A stretch of DNA of 46,348 bases from an uncultured Muribaculaceae bacterium. GTDB lineage: Bacteria > Bacteroidota > Bacteroidia > Bacteroidales > Muribaculaceae. The notes beneath the pieces are model-generated. The model ran no database searches, was not told the DNA's origin, and worked only from the letters and a program-made list of their open reading frames with translations. A program made the translations under genes and the position numbers. The stretch spans positions 1-46,348 of the forward strand of contig CAJTOZ010000026.1 of assembly GCA_910578095.1 (NCBI GenBank). Direction: 5' to 3'. This document shows, one piece after another, positions 24,672-32,666 of this stretch (position 1 is its first letter; every line of letters begins with the position of its first letter).

Positions 24672-25784
24672 TCACTCCACAGTGGCGCGGAAAGCGAAGT
24701 GCGGATTGCCGGGGGTGAGATCCAGCTGGCCGCCCGCGAGCAGGCCATCCTTAATAATTGCGGGCGCGGGCGCGCACGCGGGCCGGGGCAGCACGGCAAG
24801 TGTGCCGGTAGCGCCGGGAGCAAGAAATCGTGCGAAGTCGAGGGCCACAAAGCCCATGGTGTAGCGCAGGTTCAGCTCTACGGTGGCATCGATGGTGCCG
24901 TGGGAGCTTACGAGCATGTCGACGCCGAGAGGCCCCCTGTAGCCCTCCAATACCTCCGGCAGCGCGCGGGCCATGGCGGAAGCCAGAGCATCGAGATGGC
25001 CTTCCGGGAGCATGGCGGCTATGCGGCTCCACAGCTCCGGCTGGGGTGCGAGAGCATTGGCCGTGTAGCCTCCGCGGGCGTTGGTGTCGAACACGGAGAT
25101 ACCGCGGTATGTGGCATTGCCGCATCCGTCGCATTCAAAAAGCAGGGCGAAATCGGCCGTCTTGTCCCATTCTTCTTCGAGCATCACCGACCCCTGGCGT
25201 CGGATGATGCCGACAGCCTGGGCCATGAATGCGTCGCGGGGCATGTTGCGCCCGCGCACAAGGCCGCGCCCGCTGCTGCTCCAGGGCGCTTTGGCTATGG
25301 TGGCGGCATGGGCTTCGGCAAAGGCCATTACTTCGTCGGGGCAGCTGGCCTCCACTGCCGCAGGAGCGATGTCGAAATCCAGCCGGGCAGCCACAGCTTC
25401 GCGGAGCATGGATGCCGTGCGGCGGTGGGACAGCCTGCGCATTTGCTCCAGCGCTGCATCATCAGGCATTTGGGCCATGGGGTAGCCGGCATCGGCAAGA
25501 GCCTTGCGCGAGGCTGCCGACCACCCCCACGGTGCTGCCTCGAGGGCCACGGATCGGTGGTCGTAGACATCGACATCGGCGATGCGGAATGCACGCAGCA
25601 TCCGGTCGAGCCATTCTGCGTTTATGCCTGAGCACACGAAACGGTCGCCCGGACGGCACATCCATAGCGGGAGCGCCTCGCCTGCGGCGTGCAGCAGGCG
25701 TGCGGCAGGGGGAGGGGTGTAGGCCGCCTCGCCCGCGGCCAGCGCGAGATCGTTTTCGGGGAAATACATCAGCAGTCGGTTCAT
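24672..25784 (-). CDS. ATP-grasp-like protein of unknown function
   Basis: 370 aa, soluble. N-terminal domain residues 1-105 begins NRLLMYFPENDLALAAGEA, as in a Bacteroidetes-restricted hypothetical family. From about residue 120 it shows ATP-grasp traits: SHRRTASMLREAV, a lysine and glycine-rich loop KAPWSSSGRGL (165-175), an acidic strand MLEEEWDKTADFALLFE (201-217), and VELNLRYTMG with E303-x-N305-x-R307 matching the metal-binding E-x-N-x-R of the fold. ATP-grasp enzymes ligate a carboxylate to an amine or thiol through an acylphosphate; the substrates here are unknown. The -7 box lies 8 nt before the ATG. Monocistronic; divergent from the Ntn hydrolase gene. Confidence 0.6.
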   Translation of the reverse strand: MNRLLMYFPENDLALAAGEAAYTPPPAARLLHAAGEALPLWMCRPGDRFVCSGINAEWLDRMLRAFRIADVDVYDHRSVALEAAPWGWSAASRKALADAGYPMAQMPDDAALEQMRRLSHRRTASMLREAVAARLDFDIAPAAVEASCPDEVMAFAEAHAATIAKAPWSSSGRGLVRGRNMPRDAFMAQAVGIIRRQGSVMLEEEWDKTADFALLFECDGCGNATYRGISVFDTNARGGYTANALAPQPELWSRIAAMLPEGHLDALASAMARALPEVLEGYRGPLGVDMLVSSHGTIDATVELNLRYTMGFVALDFARFLAPGATGTLAVLPRPACAPAPAIIKDGLLAGGQLDLTPGNPHFAFRATVE

Positions 25785-25791
25785 AGCGCTG

Positions 25792-25808
25792 CAAAGTTAC
25801 TAATTTTG
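25792..25808. promoter_or_regulatory. Back-to-back divergent -7 boxes
   Basis: Minus TAACTTTG (25792-25799) for the ATP-grasp-like gene and plus TAATTTTG (25801-25808) for the choloylglycine hydrolase family gene, separated by one base. No TTG partner is seen on either side. Two polymerases could not open both at once. Confidence 0.5.
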
Positions 25809-25878
25809 AACAATATGCGTGTCAGGATGGTTTTAAAAACAGGATTTAACACAAATATTAAAATACAACACACACATT

Positions 25879-26922
25879 ATGAAGCGTCTGAATCTTATGC
25901 TCGCGTGCGCCGCATTGATCGGTGCCGCGCTGCCGGCCAGCCCGTGCTCACGAGTTACATATCTTGCCGCCGATTCCACAGAGGTGATCGTGGGACGCAC
26001 GCTCGATTGGCGCACTCCTATTCCCACCAATCTGTATGTCTATCCTGCCGGGATGGAGAAAAAAAGCATGCCGGAAGGCCCGTGCTACAATTGGGTGTCG
26101 AAATATGGTTCGGTGCTTGCCGTGAGCTACGACGGCGGTGCCACCGAGGGTATGAACAACCAGGGGCTGGTGATGAACGGACTGTTCTGCAAGACCAGCG
26201 TGTACCGTACAGACAAAACCGCTCCGAAAGGCACTCCGGTGATGAGCCTGTCGGTGATTGTGAGCTATTTTCTGGATAATTTCGCCAGTGTGGAGGAAGC
26301 CTACACTTGGATGAAAAACAACGATTTCGCCATCTCAGGCCAGACCTTCGACGGCGGCACCGTGTCGTTGCTGCATTGGGCGCTCACCGACTCCACCGGC
26401 GATACGATGGTGATAGAATATGACGGCGGCGAGGTGAAGCTCTACCGCGGCCGCGAGCTGCAGGTGCTCACCAACGACCCCACGCTGCCCCAGATGCAGG
26501 CCATCAACGCCTACTGGGAGGGGGTGGGAGGCACACACATGCTGCCCGGCACCGTGCGCTCGGCCGACCGATTCGTGCGCGGTTCATTCTTCATCCACCA
26601 CACACCAACCGACCTCAAGGGCGATGTGGCTGTGGCCGCGCTCTCCACGGTGATGGCCAATGTGAGCGTGCCCTACGGCTATAATATAGAGGGCGAACCC
26701 AATGTGTCGATGACACAATGGCGCAGCATGTCGGATCTCAAACGCCACGTCTACTATTTCCGTTTTGCCGACACACTCGGCAATTTCTGGGTGGATCTCG
26801 ACCGGCTCGTACTCACTCCGGGCTCGCCGGTGCTGAAACTCGACACCTCCCGAAACCGTGCGGTCTACGGATGTGTGAACGACCGCCTGCGCGCGTCCAC
26901 GCCGTTCAATCCCATGTGGTAG
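25879..26922 (+). CDS. Exported choloylglycine hydrolase family enzyme (linear amide C-N hydrolase)
   Basis: 347 aa. An Ntn hydrolase whose nucleophile becomes the N-terminal residue: here the signal peptide (MKRLNLMLACAALIGAALPASP) ends immediately before C23, as in the exported bile-salt hydrolase of Bacteroides. Family active-site residues are present: C23, R40 and D43 in GRTLDW, N199 in VLTNDPTLPQ, and R231 in SADRFVRG. The GMNNQGLVMNGL loop is typical. The position after Gly-Leu that is Asn in Gram-positive bile-salt hydrolases is Phe103 here. Conjugated bile acids, penicillin V or N-acyl amino acids or homoserine lactones are all possible substrates. Its stop lies 17 bp inside the convergent GH95 gene. 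Confidence 0.9.
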   Translation: MKRLNLMLACAALIGAALPASPCSRVTYLAADSTEVIVGRTLDWRTPIPTNLYVYPAGMEKKSMPEGPCYNWVSKYGSVLAVSYDGGATEGMNNQGLVMNGLFCKTSVYRTDKTAPKGTPVMSLSVIVSYFLDNFASVEEAYTWMKNNDFAISGQTFDGGTVSLLHWALTDSTGDTMVIEYDGGEVKLYRGRELQVLTNDPTLPQMQAINAYWEGVGGTHMLPGTVRSADRFVRGSFFIHHTPTDLKGDVAVAALSTVMANVSVPYGYNIEGEPNVSMTQWRSMSDLKRHVYYFRFADTLGNFWVDLDRLVLTPGSPVLKLDTSRNRAVYGCVNDRLRASTPFNPMW

Positions 26923-29392
26923 GCGCAACGCGCGAGAGGCGATACTCTCCTCCTGCCACAGTGGGCAGATCATATACGTACACCCGCGGCAGGCGCAGCG
27001 GTTCGATGGAGGCTCCGGCCGCCACAACCGGCGCGGCAGCGGGTGTCGGCGCATACATGGGGTTGGGATTCTCTCCGCTGGCTTCCTCAAGGCCGGGAGC
27101 CGACAGGGGCACAGCGCTGCGCACGCGCAGATTTCCGCCGAGCGCCGAGCGCACCCTTGCCTCGCTCACACAGCCGTCGGCCCACCGTATGTCCACCTCG
27201 AAGCCACCGCGCGCACGCAGGCCTGTGACCTCGCCGCTGCCCCAGACAGAGGGCAATGCGGGCAGCAGATGCACCGCGCCGTCGTGGCTCTGCAGCAGCA
27301 TCTCGGCTATGCCGGCGGTAAAGCCGAAGTTGCCGTCGATCTGGAACGGAGGATGAGCGTCGAAGAGGTTGGGATACAGCCGGCCGTCGGGGTGTTGTTC
27401 GGCCAAAGCATCCGATGGCAGGGGAGATATCAGGGTGCGCACTATCTTGTAGGCGTGTTCGCCGTCGAGCAGCCGTGCCCAGAGATTCAGCTTCCATCCT
27501 ATCGACCACCCGGTGGCTATGTCGCCGCGCTGCAGCAGTGTGCGCTGTGTTGCTGCGGCTGTCAGAGGGGTGGAGTAGGCCGCTATCTGTGCCGACGGGT
27601 ACAGCCCATAGGCGTGGGATATGTGGCGGTGGCGGTCGGTGGGGTCGTCGACATCGTCCAGCCACTCCTGAAGCTGGCCGTGGCGTCCGATGCGCATGGC
27701 CGGGATGCGTGCCAGCATATTGTCGATGCTGTCGCAATAGGCATTGTGGCCATATAGCAGTTCTGTGGCCCGGCGGGCGTTGAGCAGGGCATCACGCACG
27801 ATCTGGGTGTCCATGGTGCATCCGGCCGTGATGGACGACGGCGCTTCCTGCCCTCCGGAGCGCGGGCCGTGCTCGGGCGACATCGAAGGCACGCACACCG
27901 CTGCGCCTCCATGGCCGGGGTGGGGTGTGAGATAGCTCATGTAGAAATCCGCGGCTCCCTTTATCACGGAATAATTGTCGCGCACGAATGCGGTGTCGCC
28001 TCCGAAGAGATAGTGCTCCCACAGGTGCGTGGCCAACCATGCGCCGCCGTGGGGCCATGTGCCGAAAAACGCGTTGTCCACCGGCCCTGCCACGCGCCAG
28101 ATGTCGGTGTTGTGATGTGCCGCCCATCCGCGTGCGCCATACATGTCGTGCGCCGCCTCGGCTCCCTGTTGGCTCAGTTCGCCCACAAGGCGGAACAGCG
28201 GCTCGTGGCATTCGGCGAGGTTGCATATCTCCGCGGGCCAATAGTTCATCTGGGTGTTGATGTTGATGGTGTATTTCCCATCCCAGGGAGCAATGCGCTC
28301 GCGGTTCCACAGCCCTTGCAGGTTGGCTGCCTGAGAGCCTGGCTGCGAGCTGCAAATGAGCAGATAGCGGCCGTATTGGAACAGCAGCTCAACGAGTTCC
28401 GGGTCGTTGTCGGCGGCGAAGGATGCGAGGCGCACGTCGGTGGGGCGCGTCCGGTCGGCGTTTCCGCGGCCGAGATGCAGCCCCACACGGCGGAACTGCC
28501 GGTCGTAGACCTTGCGGTGGGCTGCGTATGCGTTGTCAAATCCGCAACTGTCGGCCAGACTGATTTTAGCGGCTGCGCGCGCATGTGCATCACCGTCGGT
28601 GGTGCGGAAGTCGGTGAAATTTGTAGCCGCGGCTATGTACAGAGTGGCCTCGTTGGCTCCATCTATGTGCAGTGAGTTGCCGGAAGCGCTGATGCTGCCT
28701 CCCTTGGTTGCGGCCCGGAGGATCACGGATGCGTGCAGCGCTGCCGGGACGCCTTCATGGTCCACGCCATCCACATGCGCCTCAAGGGTATTGCCGGCCG
28801 CGCTCACGGAGTGGCTGAGCCCGGAGGCATAGCGCACACCGAAGGCTACGGCTCCGGGGCGATCGGCGCGTAGGCGCACGCAAATGACATCGCCGGGGAT
28901 GGAGGCGAATACCTCACGGGTGTAGCGCACGCCGTCGCACACATATTCCGTGACGGCCATGCAGCTGTCGAGATCGAGGCTGCGTTTGTAGGCCGAAGCG
29001 GCAGCGGTGCTGTGGGGCATGTCGAGACAGATGCTGCCGGTGTTGAGAAACGGCATGCCGTTGCGTCCGGTATAAAAGGTGCTGTCTATCAGCCGTTGCG
29101 CGCCCATGCCATCGCCAGCAAACACGCGCCGGCGTATCTCGGCCAGAGTGGCCGGCGCCACCTTGCGGTGGTTGCTGTGGGGCGAGCCGCCCCAGAAGGT
29201 GTCGGCATTCAGTTGTATCTCTTCCGTTTCTATGCCGCCGTGTATCATGGCTCCGGTGCTTCCGGTGCCTACGGGGAGTGCCGCGGTCCATTCTGTGGCA
29301 GGAGTGGTGTATCGCAAGTTGAGGCCCTCGGCGCGGGCTACGGTACAGCCGCAGGCCAGAGCTACGGCTATAAGAAGTCGTGGAAAAATCAT
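26906..29392 (-). CDS. GH95 glycoside hydrolase (alpha-L-fucosidase type)
   Basis: 828 aa with signal peptide (MIFPRLLIAVALACGCTVARA). N-terminal beta domain with PATEWTAALPVGTGSTGAMIHGG and LNADTFWGGSPHSN, then the (alpha/alpha)6 barrel: LQGLWNRERIAPWDGKYTIN, INTQMNYWPAEICNLAE with the paired Asn of the family, HHNTDIWR, WPHGGAWLATHLWEHY, and QEWLDDVDDP-x4-HRHISH with the general acid Glu; ATGWSIGWKLNLWARL follows. GH95 enzymes invert alpha-1,2-fucosyl or alpha-L-galactosyl linkages on host or plant glycans. It lies 9 nt after the GH43 gene, second in the operon. No SusC/D neighbour. Fucose versus galactose cannot be told from sequence here. Confidence 0.94.
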   Translation of the reverse strand: MIFPRLLIAVALACGCTVARAEGLNLRYTTPATEWTAALPVGTGSTGAMIHGGIETEEIQLNADTFWGGSPHSNHRKVAPATLAEIRRRVFAGDGMGAQRLIDSTFYTGRNGMPFLNTGSICLDMPHSTAAASAYKRSLDLDSCMAVTEYVCDGVRYTREVFASIPGDVICVRLRADRPGAVAFGVRYASGLSHSVSAAGNTLEAHVDGVDHEGVPAALHASVILRAATKGGSISASGNSLHIDGANEATLYIAAATNFTDFRTTDGDAHARAAAKISLADSCGFDNAYAAHRKVYDRQFRRVGLHLGRGNADRTRPTDVRLASFAADNDPELVELLFQYGRYLLICSSQPGSQAANLQGLWNRERIAPWDGKYTININTQMNYWPAEICNLAECHEPLFRLVGELSQQGAEAAHDMYGARGWAAHHNTDIWRVAGPVDNAFFGTWPHGGAWLATHLWEHYLFGGDTAFVRDNYSVIKGAADFYMSYLTPHPGHGGAAVCVPSMSPEHGPRSGGQEAPSSITAGCTMDTQIVRDALLNARRATELLYGHNAYCDSIDNMLARIPAMRIGRHGQLQEWLDDVDDPTDRHRHISHAYGLYPSAQIAAYSTPLTAAATQRTLLQRGDIATGWSIGWKLNLWARLLDGEHAYKIVRTLISPLPSDALAEQHPDGRLYPNLFDAHPPFQIDGNFGFTAGIAEMLLQSHDGAVHLLPALPSVWGSGEVTGLRARGGFEVDIRWADGCVSEARVRSALGGNLRVRSAVPLSAPGLEEASGENPNPMYAPTPAAAPVVAAGASIEPLRLPRVYVYDLPTVAGGEYRLSRVAPTTWD

Positions 29393-29401
29393 GTCAGGAG
29401 C

Positions 29402-30991
29402 CTAAAGCTGCTTGAAATCGAAATTCTCTATGTCGATGTAGCCTCCGGCGGCATTGGTGGCATAGTTGAAGATAGCGAACCGTGTGCCCATGAACAGGCG
29501 CCGGTAGTCGAAGCGCATCACGAAATCCGGCCCTATGCGGTGCCACGAGTTGCCATCGGTGCTGTAGAAAAAGGTGGCGATGTCCTTGCCGGGACGAAAG
29601 TCGGCGTCGATGCGCAGCTGCACTATGGATGACGTCAGCGGCACGCGCGCGTGTTCGGCCACGGCAACATCCGTCACACGCTTGTCGTTGTCGTCGAGCG
29701 CCACGTTCTGCTCCTGCATCACCAGCATGTTTTTGCCGTTCTCGCGCACAATGGCGAGCACTCCGGCATCGCCGTTGAAGGCGCTGAATCCTGCCACATC
29801 GCCGTCGCTCATACCCGAGATGTCGAGTGTGGCGGTGGCCGAACATGCCGGGCCGGACATGCGCTGGCTTATAGTGTTGGGGGCGTCGAACAGGTTGTCG
29901 ACCACGCGCGATGTGTGCAGGCGCAGTGCTCCGGGGCGTTCGGTGAGCGACCACGCACTGTCGGTGGGATTGTGGTTCCATTGCCAGCATGGGGCGAGGG
30001 TAGCGGCATCAAATGTGTCGGAGCATATCAGGTTGGATGGCGCGCCGGCGGGATAGGGCGTGGCGACGCTGTCGGGCACCCGTCCCTCGCTGTCGCCGAG
30101 CATGGGCCATCCGTCGGTCCATGTGCAGGGCTCGAGGGTGAGCACGCGTCCCACACCTCCGCGGTCCTGGAATATAATGCCCCACCATGAGCCGTCGGGG
30201 CCGTCGACTATTGTACCCTGGCCCACATAGGAGAATCCGCCGAAGGTGCTGCGCAGTATCTCCTTCTTCTCGTATGGCCCTTCTATGTTGTCGGCGCGGT
30301 AGCATAGCTGCCGGCGTGGTTTGCCCTGCGGCCATGATATGGCCAGCAGGTAGTATTTGCCGTTGTGCTTGATGGCTCGGCTGCCTTCCAGCAGGCCGCT
30401 GTCCTCTTCGTCCTGACGTACAACGATGGTGTCGACGCCTCCCGGTTTCACCCCGGACAGATCGGGTAGCATCTCGCGCACGCGGATTGTGCCGGAACCG
30501 GAATAGACATACACGCGCCCGTCGTCGTCGAATAAAAACGATGAATCGTGGAAGTGCTCGGGGCGCGATACAAGCGTCCATGGGCCTGCCGGGTCGGTGG
30601 CCGAGAAGATGTGTGAGCGGTGTGGCTCGTCGTTGGCCGAGAACAGCACATAGAAGCGGCCGTCATGGTAGCGCAGGGAGGTGGCCCACTGGCCGCGGCC
30701 ATAGGCGGTGCCTTCCAGCAGGCTGTAGCGCGGGGTGTCCTCTATGCGGTCAAACACGTAGCCTATGATCTCCCAGTTGGCGAGGTCGCGGGATTTCATC
30801 ACAGGGCATCCCGGCATCAGGTGCATAGTGGTGGACACCATGTAGAAATCGTCGCCTACGCGGATCACGTCGGGGTCGGGCACGTCGGCCCATATCATGG
30901 GGTTGGTCACAGTGGTGGCCGGCGCCGGAGTGGCGGCGGCGGAGAGTGCGGCGGATGCTATGAGAGCTGCCGCAACCATAGTTCTTATCAT
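29402..30991 (-). CDS. GH43 glycosidase (xylosidase/arabinosidase-like)
   Basis: 529 aa; ATG 30991 gives the signal peptide (MIRTMVAAALIASAALSAAA), so the 14 residues open upstream are left out. Five-bladed propeller with the catalytic base D39 in VPDPDVIRVGDDFYMVS, the pKa-tuning Asp in HDSSFLFDDDGRVYVY and the acid Glu in LLEGSRAIKHNGKYYLL; QLCYRADNIEGPYEKKEI and GGFSYVGQGTIVDGPDG follow. Residues from about 340 form a second beta-sandwich domain as in beta-xylosidases of this family (SGPACSATATLDISGM, IVQLRIDAD, ATFFYSTDGNSWHRIG). Substrate probably a xylo- or arabino-configured side chain. First gene of the GH43-GH95 pair. Confidence 0.92.
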   Translation of the reverse strand: MIRTMVAAALIASAALSAAATPAPATTVTNPMIWADVPDPDVIRVGDDFYMVSTTMHLMPGCPVMKSRDLANWEIIGYVFDRIEDTPRYSLLEGTAYGRGQWATSLRYHDGRFYVLFSANDEPHRSHIFSATDPAGPWTLVSRPEHFHDSSFLFDDDGRVYVYSGSGTIRVREMLPDLSGVKPGGVDTIVVRQDEEDSGLLEGSRAIKHNGKYYLLAISWPQGKPRRQLCYRADNIEGPYEKKEILRSTFGGFSYVGQGTIVDGPDGSWWGIIFQDRGGVGRVLTLEPCTWTDGWPMLGDSEGRVPDSVATPYPAGAPSNLICSDTFDAATLAPCWQWNHNPTDSAWSLTERPGALRLHTSRVVDNLFDAPNTISQRMSGPACSATATLDISGMSDGDVAGFSAFNGDAGVLAIVRENGKNMLVMQEQNVALDDNDKRVTDVAVAEHARVPLTSSIVQLRIDADFRPGKDIATFFYSTDGNSWHRIGPDFVMRFDYRRLFMGTRFAIFNYATNAAGGYIDIENFDFKQL

Positions 30992-31030
30992 GGTAGTGCG
31001 GTAGATTGGTTTTAACGGTGGCGAAATTAA

Positions 31031-31062
31031 CAAAAAAAACGCCGGCAGCGGCTTGCCGGCGT
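31031..31062 (-). terminator. Terminator of the kinase operon
   Basis: Perfect 9-bp stem ACGCCGGCA (31039-31047) / TGCCGGCGT (31054-31062), 6-nt loop, eight T on the minus strand. Separates the kinase operon from GH43. Confidence 0.93.
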
Positions 31063-31090
31063 AACGTAAATGTGTGCCTGCGTAACAAAT

Positions 31091-31930
31091 CTACTGTTCC
31101 GAGGAGTGGAACTCCACAAGCCCGGGCATGGAACTGCGCACGGCTTTTGCTATCGTCACGCCGAAGTCGGCGGCGGCGCGGTCGAGTATGTCGCGGTAGA
31201 CAACGCATGTGGAGCCAACGAAGCACAGAGGCTTGCCGCGGAACTCATAGGCGGCGATGTTGCGTGTGAAAAAGCGCATGAATCCGGCGTAGATGAGCTG
31301 ATACACGTAGGGATTGTCGGTATGGTCGGCCAGGAAGCGGGAGTAGCGGGCAAGTGCACGCGAGGGCATGGGCGCGCTGTACACCTCGTCGACGAGGGCG
31401 TTGGGTGTAACGGCGAAATGCTCGAAAAACGCATTGGCCAGTTCGGCCGGGGCGATGCCTTTAAGCACATCGGCGATGAATGTTTTTCCCAGATAGGCAT
31501 TGGAGCCTTCATCGCCGAGAATGAATCCGAGGGCGCGCACGTTCTGCACTATCTCATTGCCGTCGTAGAGGCACGAGTTGGAGCCTGTGCCCAGGATGCA
31601 TGCAAGCCCCGGCTCGCGCACCAGCAGGCCGCGTGCGGCGCCGAGCAGGTCGCTCTCCACCGTGACGGGTGTCTTGAATTGAGCCACGAGCGATGAGCTC
31701 ATGACCTTGCTCTTGTCGGCGGTGCCGCATCCGGCACCGTAGAAATATACGTGGTCCCAGCGGCGGCGGAAGAAGCTGTCGGGGAGTTCGAGGCGTATGC
31801 AGTGAGAGATTTCGCGTCGGGTCTGGAAGTAGGGGTTCATGCCGGAGGTGAAGGCACGCTCCACTATCCGGGCGCCGTCGACGAGTACCCACTCTGTGCG
31901 GGTGGTGCTGCTGTCGGCAATTATGTGCAT
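31091..31930 (-). CDS. BadF/BadG-type ATPase, probable N-acetylglucosamine kinase
   Basis: 279 aa, actin/hexokinase ATPase fold. Seen: phosphate loop ADSSTTRTEWVLVDG at the N-terminus, FYGAGCGTADK, the second phosphate motif ILGTGSNSCLYDG (residues about 114-126) and LGFILGDEGSNAYLG, typical of bacterial GlcNAc kinases such as MurK and of the mammalian enzyme; adenosine motif FVGSTCVVYRDIL near the end. Likely reaction: ATP-dependent phosphorylation of an amino sugar in the cytoplasm, perhaps for cell-wall recycling. It starts 3 nt after the mgtC stop, third gene of a three-gene operon. Confidence 0.87.
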   Translation of the reverse strand: MHIIADSSTTRTEWVLVDGARIVERAFTSGMNPYFQTRREISHCIRLELPDSFFRRRWDHVYFYGAGCGTADKSKVMSSSLVAQFKTPVTVESDLLGAARGLLVREPGLACILGTGSNSCLYDGNEIVQNVRALGFILGDEGSNAYLGKTFIADVLKGIAPAELANAFFEHFAVTPNALVDEVYSAPMPSRALARYSRFLADHTDNPYVYQLIYAGFMRFFTRNIAAYEFRGKPLCFVGSTCVVYRDILDRAAADFGVTIAKAVRSSMPGLVEFHSSEQ

Positions 31931-31933
31931 AGA

Positions 31934-32659
31934 TCAGATGTTTAGCTGGTTGGCGAGAGTGATGCTGCGTGTGGGGTAGATGTGTTCCAGCCGGTCGAGC
32001 ACCTTGAGGCTGTCGATGCCCTCGCGCAGCAGCACGACGAGGTTGAGGTTGGTGATGTTGCGTTCGTAGTCGTAGGTGAGGTAGAAGCTTTTGAGCTGTG
32101 CTCCGCCTTGGCGTAGTGCATTGCGGTAGGGCTCCACATCGGGTATGATGACGGTGGATTCAATGCGTATGATACGCGAGTCGGCTCCCATGGAGGTGAC
32201 GTGCTCTATGCGCTCCACCTGCACGAGCACCACGAGGATGAGCGCTGTGGCCACGATGCTGATCACGTACAGCCCCACACCCACGCACATGCCTATGGCG
32301 GCCACCATCCAGATGCCGGCCGCGGTGGTGAGGCCGCGCACGGAGCCTTTCATCTGTATGATGGCACCTGCGCCGAGAAAACCCACGCCGCTGATCACCT
32401 GGGCCGCTATGCGCCCCGGGTCGCCGTTTTTGAGGCCGAGGTATTCCTGAGGCACATATATGGACAGTATCATGGCAAGTGTGGCTCCCATGCATATCAG
32501 GGAGAAGGTGCGCACGCCCGCCGGCTGCCCCTTGCGCTTACGCTGTATGCCCACACAGCATCCGAGGAGCATGCTCAGCACGAGCTTGAACACGGCGCCT
32601 GCGGTGTTGACTTCGTCGGATGTGATGCCGGCGCATATGTCGGAAAAGAAGTCGGGCAT
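31934..32659 (-). CDS. MgtC/SapB family membrane protein
   Basis: 241 aa. Five membrane helices in residues about 20-145: LVLSMLLGCCVGIQRKRKGQPAGVRTF (family signature, Arg/Lys after TM1), MGATLAMILSIYV, VISGVGFLGAGAI, GLTTAAGIWMVAAIGMCVG and ISIVATALILVVL. A cytoplasmic ACT-like domain follows (about 160-241). MgtC proteins help growth at low Mg2+ or inside macrophages by acting on the F-ATPase or K+ balance; the role here is unknown. Located 7 nt after the coiled-coil gene and 3 nt before the kinase gene. Confidence 0.93.
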   Translation of the reverse strand: MPDFFSDICAGITSDEVNTAGAVFKLVLSMLLGCCVGIQRKRKGQPAGVRTFSLICMGATLAMILSIYVPQEYLGLKNGDPGRIAAQVISGVGFLGAGAIIQMKGSVRGLTTAAGIWMVAAIGMCVGVGLYVISIVATALILVVLVQVERIEHVTSMGADSRIIRIESTVIIPDVEPYRNALRQGGAQLKSFYLTYDYERNITNLNLVVLLREGIDSLKVLDRLEHIYPTRSITLANQLNI

Positions 32660-32666
32660 GCGTGGG

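Noticed and set aside
26906..30991. Full polysaccharide utilisation locus
   Set aside because: No SusC/SusD pair or hybrid two-component or sigma/anti-sigma regulator near the GH43-GH95 pair; the TonB receptor at 13634 is far away and not of SusC type.
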